This document shows positions 15,538-19,889 of a stretch of 19,889 nt of DNA, piece after piece. A program made the position numbers and the translations under genes. Source of the stretch: BMS3Abin12 sp964487445 (GTDB lineage: Bacteria; Pseudomonadota; Gammaproteobacteria; 21-64-14). The notes beneath the pieces were generated by a model that searched no databases, was not told where the DNA came from, and was given only the letters and a program-made list of their open reading frames with translations. The stretch spans positions 1-19,889 of the forward strand of contig CAZAQG010000049.1 of assembly GCA_964487445.1 (NCBI GenBank), given 5' to 3'. Each line of letters starts with the position of its first letter. Position 1 is the first letter of the stretch.

Positions 15538-16491
15538 ATGAACGCCGTCGCCGAACTCCATGTGATCATTGGATCCGGCGCCCTCGGCATGGGCGTGGGG
15601 CGGGAACTGCTGGTGCGGCGCAAGCGCGTGCGGATGGTCAACCGCTCGGGCATCGCCGATGTGCCCACCCGCATCTACGTGTTCAAGGGTGATGCCGCCG
15701 ATCCCGCCACCCTGCGCGAGCCCTGCGAGGAGGCCACGGTCGTCTATCACTGCGTCCGGCCCGATTTACGGGGAGGGGACGGGTGCGCCGAACGGCTGAT
15801 GGCCGGGGTCATCGAGGCCGCCGCGCGCGCCGGGGCGCGCATCGTCTACGGCGAATGCGCGACATTCTACCGGGCGGGTGCCAGGCCTCTGACGGAAGAG
15901 GAGGCCGTGCCCGTGGCGGGCGGTGAGGCGCGTACGCGCCCGGCGTCCATGCTTCTGGAGGCGCACGCCGCGGGGGACGTGCGCGCCGCCATCGGTCGTG
16001 GCTCGGACCTGTTCGGCCCCTGGGCCGGCGCCTCGCTGCTCGGGCGCCAAGTGTTCGCGCGTGCCGTCGCCGGGCGTGCCGTCCAACTGCCCGGCAATCC
16101 GGAGTTGGCCCATACCTTCACCTACGTCGACGATTTCGCCCGGGCGCTGGTCACGCTCGGGGAGCGGGACGAGGCCCTCGGCCGGGTCTGGCACGTGCCG
16201 AGTGCGGAGCCGTTGAGCCCGCGCCGGTTCGCGGAACTGGTGTTCGAGTCGCTCGGCGCGGCGCCGCACATTGCGGTGCCGGGGCGTGCCCGGCTGGCGC
16301 TGCGCGGGCTGGCCGATCCGGCCGCACGTGCGCTGCGCGCGGCGGCGGAGCGCTTCGAACGGCCCTTCGTGCTGGATCACGGGCATTATCGCGCCGCGTT
16401 CGGCACCACGATCACGCCGCATCCGGACGCGATCCGAGCGACCCTGGAGTGGTGGCGCGCCAACCCGGATGTGATGCGGTCGCGCACATAG
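15538..16491 (+). CDS. Atypical NAD-dependent epimerase/dehydratase (extended SDR)
   Basis: A 317-aa Rossmann-fold protein. The dinucleotide loop is GSGALGMGVGREL (12-24). FKGDAADPATL (49-59) corresponds to the base-contact motif after beta-3, and the C-terminal substrate domain contains HTFTYVDDFARALVTL and WHVPSAEPLSPRRF, as in sugar-nucleotide epimerases. The usual catalytic Tyr-x3-Lys is not visible: in its place (about 131-142) the chain reads ARTRPASMLLEA. It therefore belongs with atypical SDRs that may bind the nucleotide without classic catalysis. The reading frame is open for 500 bases upstream, but ATG 15538 starts the Rossmann fold at the expected distance. Its Shine-Dalgarno is weak. 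It is divergent from regB; substrate unknown. Confidence 0.85.
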   Translation: MNAVAELHVIIGSGALGMGVGRELLVRRKRVRMVNRSGIADVPTRIYVFKGDAADPATLREPCEEATVVYHCVRPDLRGGDGCAERLMAGVIEAAARAGARIVYGECATFYRAGARPLTEEEAVPVAGGEARTRPASMLLEAHAAGDVRAAIGRGSDLFGPWAGASLLGRQVFARAVAGRAVQLPGNPELAHTFTYVDDFARALVTLGERDEALGRVWHVPSAEPLSPRRFAELVFESLGAAPHIAVPGRARLALRGLADPAARALRAAAERFERPFVLDHGHYRAAFGTTITPHPDAIRATLEWWRANPDVMRSRT

Positions 16492-16493
16492 AC

Positions 16494-16520
16494 ACGCCGC
16501 CGGCGGGCCGAGGCCCGCCC
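16494..16520 (-). repeat. 27-bp palindromic interspersed repeat, copy 2
   Basis: Reverse-oriented copy of the unit at 9424-9450, 26 of 27 bases identical. The core is GGCGGGCC-GA-GGCCCGCC (16502-16519). It begins three bases after the epimerase stop and ends 40 bases beyond the stop of the convergent Met-rich gene, so it could serve as a bidirectional terminator stem. It lacks a T-run. Confidence 0.7.
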
Positions 16521-16559
16521 TACATGATTCATCCGATGCCGGAGATCCTGCGTCGCCCG

Positions 16560-16804
16560 CTATTTCCCGCCGCCCTGCGCGCCCATATGCTCCACCATCT
16601 GGTTCATCATCCTCTCCATCATCTGCTGACGCTTGGCCATGCGCTGCATCATCGCCTGCATCTGTTCCGGGGACATGCGCGCGCCCTTGCCGCCGCTTCC
16701 CATACCACACGGATTCATTGGGGGAGCGGATGACGCACCATGTCTCATTGCCTTGCCCTTACCTTTTCCCATCATCCCGCCTTTGGCGCCGCTCATCATC
16801 CCGC
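16560..16804 (-). CDS. Methionine-rich protein, C-terminal 80 residues (5' end in the assembly gap)
   Basis: The visible 80 residues are strongly biased: about one quarter Met, with many Gly, Lys, Gln and His. They begin GMMSGAKGGMMGKGKGKAMRHG, pass through MNPCGMGSGGKG, and end in a helical Met/Gln/Arg stretch MSPEQMQAMMQRMAKRQQMM followed by a short Gly tail. Clustered Met and His suggest binding of Cu(I) or another soft metal, and proteins of this look are often exported in metal-stressed bacteria. That is inference from composition only. The N-terminus, and hence any signal peptide, is lost in the 100-N gap, which probably arose from repetitive Met/Gly codons. The stop is TAG at 16562-16560. 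It converges with the epimerase gene. Confidence 0.6.
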
Positions 16805-16904
16805 NNNNNNNNNNNNNNNNNNNNNNNNNNNNNNNNNNNNNNNNNNNNNNNNNNNNNNNNNNNNNNNNNNNNNNNNNNNNNNNNNNNNNNNNNNNNNNNN
16901 NNNN
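16805..16904. other. Scaffold gap (100 N)
   Basis: Exactly 100 N, a placeholder length. Unlike the first gap, its flanks share no obvious overlap, so real sequence of unknown length (at least the start of the Met-rich gene) is missing. The 219 bases between the gap and the next start codon show no gene. Confidence 0.9.
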
Positions 16905-17123
16905 TGTTAGGTGCCTATAGGTCAAGCGTCGGCGGCGCCCCGGGCGGGCGCGGGTGGGCGGCGTGGCGGCTCGAGCGGTTCCGGCATGGCCGTTGCGGAA
17001 AGCGGCCTCCGGGGGTGGAATCCCGGCGGGTCACCGCAGTCCGTCATGGACGGCATGGCGGGATTTGCAGGGCGGCGGTTTCCGGGGTACGGAGTGCCGC
17101 GCCCGAGACTGCGAGGTCGATGT

Positions 17124-17732
17124 ATGGCGATGCAACCCCGGGCGGTTCGCACCCCTCTGTCCTTGGCGGGGATCCTGGTGTCCGTGGTCCTGCTGGCGTT
17201 CACCGCCGGCGCGCAGGCCGCCCGGCCGGCCCCGGAATCGGCGAAGGGCCGTGCCTATGATCAGGATACGGTGATCCACGATGCCGCGAAGTTCTTCGGC
17301 AAGGGGAGCGCCGGCATCGCCAAGGTCATTGCGAAGGCGTTCAAGGACCAGGGCCGGCCCGACGCGATCATCAAGGGCGAGGAGGTTAGCGGCGCCTTTG
17401 TAGTGGGCCTGCGCTACGGCGACGGGACCTTGACCATGAAGAACGGTGCCGGGGAGAAGGTCTTCTGGACCGGGCCGTCGATCGGCTTCGACGCCGGGGC
17501 CAACGCCTCCAAGGTGTACGTGCTCGTCTATCACCTGCCCGACCTCAACGCGATCTTCCGGCGCTTCCCGGCGGTCGACGGCAGCTTCTACTACATCGCC
17601 GGCGCGAGCATCAATTACCAGCGTGCGGACGGCATCGTGCTGGCCCCCATCCGGCTCGGGGTGGGCCTGCGCGCCGGTGTGAATCTCGGGTACATGCATT
17701 ACACGCGCAAGAAGACTTGGCTTCCCTTCTGA
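17124..17732 (+). CDS. DUF1134 family secreted protein (EipA-like)
   Basis: A 202-aa protein with a signal peptide (hydrophobic core about 11-30, likely cleavage after AGAQA at residue 32), so periplasmic. The mature part carries the DUF1134 hallmarks: FFGKGSAGIAKVIAKAFKDQG, then RPDAIIKGEEVSGAFVVGLRYG, KVFWTGPSIGFDAG and RFPAVDGSFYYIAGASINY. In Brucella the family member EipA is needed for envelope integrity; its biochemical activity is not known to me. The start is well supported: GAGGT at 17113-17117, six bases before ATG 17124 (ATG 17130 is the alternative). The family is best known from alphaproteobacteria. It lies 293 bases ahead of the Cyc2-like gene on the same strand. Confidence 0.88.
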   Translation: MAMQPRAVRTPLSLAGILVSVVLLAFTAGAQAARPAPESAKGRAYDQDTVIHDAAKFFGKGSAGIAKVIAKAFKDQGRPDAIIKGEEVSGAFVVGLRYGDGTLTMKNGAGEKVFWTGPSIGFDAGANASKVYVLVYHLPDLNAIFRRFPAVDGSFYYIAGASINYQRADGIVLAPIRLGVGLRAGVNLGYMHYTRKKTWLPF

Positions 17733-17898
17733 ATTCTCCCGGTCGGGCGTGGCCCCTCTTTCGGCGTTGCCGGGCGCCTCGCCCCGGGTACGTGGCACCG
17801 CTCGCGGCGCCGGTGACCCCGACGGGTTCCTGAAAGTCGTCTCCCGTAAGGGATCGAATGCGTCTTGCGTCCGGCCGAGGGCTTGTCCTGCGGCTCCC

Positions 17899-17912
17899 TT
17901 GCGCTGGATCAA
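17899..17912 (+). promoter_or_regulatory. FNR/ANR-like box upstream of the Cyc2-like gene
   Basis: TTGCG-CTGG-ATCAA: the right half is a perfect FNR half-site, the left matches 3 of 5, and the central CTGG equals that of classic ANR boxes (TTGAT-CTGG-ATCAA). It is centred about 120 bases ahead of the start codon. Confidence 0.4.
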
Positions 17913-17919
17913 TGCCCCC

Positions 17920-17936
17920 TGCGACAGAGTGTCGCA
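17920..17936. promoter_or_regulatory. Perfect inverted repeat fitting the RegA/PrrA binding pattern
   Basis: TGCGACA-GAG-TGTCGCA is a perfect 7-bp inverted repeat. It fits the published RegA/PrrA pattern (YGCGRCR, short variable spacer, GNCGC). It lies eight bases after the FNR-like box and about 90 bases ahead of the Cyc2-like start codon. Confidence 0.45.
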
Positions 17937-18025
17937 CTCTAGATGGAACCGGCACGACGCTCGCCCGCCCAGGGCGATGCCGACGCGGTTCGGGCTCAAT
18001 CGACTGCAAGCAGAGGGTTTTCGTC

Positions 18026-19423
18026 ATGAATCATGGGAGAACAATGCGTAGAATCGCCTACCACGCCGCCCTCGACGGGCTGCTGGGGGTGGCCCTTGGA
18101 CTGGCGTCCACCGCCGCCCACGCCGTGCCCAGCTTCGCGCGCCAGACCGGGATGCCGTGCGGCGCATGCCACACAGTGTTCCCGGAGCTGACCGCCTTCG
18201 GCCGGACGTTCAAGCTCAACGGCTACACCCTCACGGGAATCAAGCAGATCAAGTCGACCTCGGCCGCCGGGAGCATGAAGATCAACGAGATTCCGCCGCT
18301 CTCGGCAATGCTGCAGGTCGGATTCACCCGCGTGAACAAGAAGGCCCCGGGTCAGCAGAACGACAACGTGGAGTTTCCGCAGGCCCTGAGTCTCTACTAC
18401 GCCGGGGAGATCAGCCCGCACATGGGGACCTTCATGCAGGTCACCATGGGTCCCAGCGGCGGGTTCGGATTCGACATGGCGGATGTCCGCTACGCCAACC
18501 ACGCGACGCTCGGCGGGCACGGTCTGGTCTATGGCGTGACCCTGAACAACTCGCCGGGTATGGAGGACGTGTGGAACACCACGACGGCGTGGACGTATCC
18601 CTATACGGCCTCCGATACGGCGCCCGGGCCCGCCGCGGAACCTCTACTCGCCGACATGGACGGGTTCATGGATCAGGTCGGAATGGTCGCGGGTCTCGGC
18701 GGCTACGCCCTGTGGGACAACCACTGGTACGGCGCGGTGACCGTCTATCGCAGTGCGGCGCCCATGGGGAAGATTCACAACATCGCCCCCTACTGGCGCT
18801 TCGCTTGGCAGGGCTATCTCCCGAATCATGCGTACCTGGAGGTCGGGACCTTCGGGATGTACGCGAAGGTGTACAACGCGCCGACTACGGCTACGGCGTT
18901 CAATGTCCCTCCTTGTTCTACTATAGCAGCGACAGGGTGCTCCGTCGTGAGCACATCAACGACAACGCCGGGGGGCTTCACGAAATATACCGACTGGGCC
19001 GTGGACACGTCGTACCAGCAACCGTTGGGCGGTACCCACGCGATCTCCTTGCACGCCGTCTATACCCATGAAGACCAGACGCGCACGAGCGGCAGCGACA
19101 CCCTGCAGCAGGTCCGTGTCGACGGCAACTATCAGTTCGGTCACCGCGGCCAGCTCTCGCTCGGGTACTTCAATACCTGGGGAAGCAGCGATGCGGCGCT
19201 CTATGTGACCAGTCCCGGTGCCGTAGACAACAGCGCCAGCGGCAGCCCCAACAGCGCCGGCTTCATCACCGAGGTCGACTACCTGCCGTGGGAGAACACC
19301 AAGTTCTCGCTTCAGTACACGGCCTACACGAAGTTCAACGGCGCCGGCAGTAACTACAACGGCGCCGGGCGCAACGCGTCGGACAACGACACGCTGTACC
19401 TGAACTCCTGGCTCATGTGGTAA
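18026..19423 (+). CDS. Cyc2-like monohaem c-type cytochrome fused to an outer-membrane porin
   Basis: A 465-aa exported protein. The signal peptide ends at AHA (33). Right after it come SFARQTGMPCGACHT, with one haem motif C45-x2-C48-H49, and FPELTAFGRTFKLNGYTL, the conserved start of Cyc2 iron-oxidase cytochromes and close relatives. The remaining 390 residues alternate polar and hydrophobic/aromatic positions, consistent with a beta-barrel, and the chain ends in an aromatic residue (YLNSWLMW) as outer-membrane barrels do. Length fits Cyc2. The haem plug would carry electrons across the outer membrane from an outside donor such as Fe(II). Starts at 18026 (GAGGG nearby) and 18044 (GGGAGA nearby) are both credible. 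The donor is not provable from sequence. Confidence 0.82.
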   Translation: MNHGRTMRRIAYHAALDGLLGVALGLASTAAHAVPSFARQTGMPCGACHTVFPELTAFGRTFKLNGYTLTGIKQIKSTSAAGSMKINEIPPLSAMLQVGFTRVNKKAPGQQNDNVEFPQALSLYYAGEISPHMGTFMQVTMGPSGGFGFDMADVRYANHATLGGHGLVYGVTLNNSPGMEDVWNTTTAWTYPYTASDTAPGPAAEPLLADMDGFMDQVGMVAGLGGYALWDNHWYGAVTVYRSAAPMGKIHNIAPYWRFAWQGYLPNHAYLEVGTFGMYAKVYNAPTTATAFNVPPCSTIAATGCSVVSTSTTTPGGFTKYTDWAVDTSYQQPLGGTHAISLHAVYTHEDQTRTSGSDTLQQVRVDGNYQFGHRGQLSLGYFNTWGSSDAALYVTSPGAVDNSASGSPNSAGFITEVDYLPWENTKFSLQYTAYTKFNGAGSNYNGAGRNASDNDTLYLNSWLMW

Positions 19424-19433
19424 CGGGGTGACG

Positions 19434-19457
19434 GGGCCCGCCGATCCCGGCGGGTCC
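19434..19457 (+). terminator. Hairpin after the Cyc2-like gene
   Basis: GGGCCCGCCG and CGGCGGGTCC form a 10-bp stem (one G-T pair) around an ATCC loop, 11 bases after the stop codon. Only a weak T-rich stretch follows (19466-19469), so it is a plausible but not strong intrinsic terminator. Confidence 0.5.
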
Positions 19458-19536
19458 TCATCTGCTTTTCGGCTGCCGCCGGGTTGGGCAGCGGCCCTAC
19501 CCTTTTTTGGCTTGGCACGTCAAATCCCCGCCGTTC

Positions 19537-19577
19537 TTGATCTGTGTCATTTTTCGATACGCCTGGCCCGGTACTAT
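19537..19577 (+). promoter_or_regulatory. FNR-like box and -10 element ahead of the Crp/Fnr gene
   Basis: TTGAT-CTGT-GTCAT (19537-19550) has a perfect left FNR half-site and a 3-of-5 right half. A TACTAT -10 candidate follows at 19572-19577. Transcription would start near 19584, putting the box centre about 41 bases upstream, the classic class II activator position. The -35 region itself is poor (TTTTT), as expected for an activator-dependent promoter. Confidence 0.45.
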
Positions 19578-19645
19578 GCAGAAGGGACGCCCCTGCGCGA
19601 CGCGGTGGGGTGTGCGCGGATCCTTCTCCAAAGGGCCCGGTGGAA

Positions 19646-19889
19646 ATGACTCCATGTGAATGCGAGGTCGCTGACTGTCTGCTCTGCGAGGCGCGGCTCC
19701 TGTCGGGGCTCGCTGAAGAGCAGGTCTGCTCGGTCCGGGGTCTCATCTTGCGCGAGACGCGCACACCCGGCGAATTCGTCTTCCACCAGGGGTCCCCGAG
19801 CCGCCATCTCTATGTCCTCAAGGCCGGCTACGTAAAGCTGGCCGCCGCGCTGCCCGACGGACGCGAGCAGGTGCTGGGGATCGGCGTGG
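19646..19889 (+). CDS. Crp/Fnr-family transcriptional regulator, N-terminal part (runs off the window)
   Basis: The first 81 residues of a cyclic-nucleotide-binding-fold regulator. After MTPCECEVADCLLCEARLLSGL comes the effector domain: LRETRTPGEFVFHQGSPSRHLYVLKAGYVKL, then PDGREQVLGIG, the usual beta-roll landmarks. Four cysteines cluster in the first 14 residues (C4, C6, C11, C14), with another at C28. FNR itself uses three N-terminal cysteines plus one central one to hold an oxygen-labile [4Fe-4S] cluster, so a redox role is likely, but the spacing is not that of E. coli FNR. The DNA-binding helix-turn-helix lies beyond the window. The start follows GGTGGA closely. An FNR-like box upstream suggests autoregulation or control by a paralogue. 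Confidence 0.85.
   Translation, partial: MTPCECEVADCLLCEARLLSGLAEEQVCSVRGLILRETRTPGEFVFHQGSPSRHLYVLKAGYVKLAAALPDGREQVLGIGV

Noticed and set aside
19428..19649. Small plus-strand open frame of 73 aa before the Crp/Fnr gene
   Set aside because: It covers the terminator hairpin and the promoter region, has no motif and runs into the regulator start; probably non-coding.
1..19889. CRISPR array, tRNA or rRNA gene
   Set aside because: No regularly spaced direct repeats, cloverleaf or conserved rRNA segment was recognised by reading both strands, despite the CARF-like remnant.

Overview
The window reads as GC-rich chromosomal DNA of a gammaproteobacterium, probably a chemolithotroph. The content resembles acidophilic or neutrophilic iron/sulfur oxidisers of the Acidiferrobacter type. 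That placement is an inference from three things: a Cyc2-like cytochrome-porin, a RegB/RegA redox two-component system and a three-gene proton-translocating transhydrogenase. Two runs of exactly 100 N mark scaffold joins in a draft or metagenome assembly. One join splits mlaA and is demonstrably artificial.

Layout. At the left edge are 13 codons that look like the start of an IS110/IS1111-type transposase. Next, on the minus strand, is the operon pntA1-pntA2-pntB (translationally coupled, ATGA and TGATG junctions). Divergent from it is a small HNH endonuclease. Positions 4127-8369 look like an accessory insert: a 149-aa protein of unknown function, a divergent 1009-aa superfamily I helicase (RelE-like N-terminus, ankyrin-like C-terminal part), and directly behind it a broken gene whose first half reads as a CARF domain of CRISPR-associated type.

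From 8370 on the content is ordinary chromosome again: a fructosamine-kinase-family protein, convergent with mlaA (lipoprotein of the Mla phospholipid pathway), with palindromic repeats between the two 3' ends; then pepP and an NhaP-type Na+/H+ antiporter on the plus strand; then regA/regB on the minus strand; then an atypical SDR/epimerase on the plus strand.

The right end holds a partial methionine-rich protein at the second gap, a secreted DUF1134 (EipA-like) protein, a c-type cytochrome fused to an outer-membrane beta-barrel (Cyc2-like), and the start of a Crp/Fnr regulator with an N-terminal cysteine cluster.

How it may work together. The Cyc2-like gene has upstream of it a perfect inverted repeat that fits the published RegA/PrrA site pattern, and an FNR/ANR-like half-perfect box. 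The Crp/Fnr gene has its own FNR-like box about 41 bases ahead of a plausible transcription start. With regBA about 4 kb away, this suggests redox control of an electron-transfer module. The control scheme is inference; the motifs are visible in the sequence.
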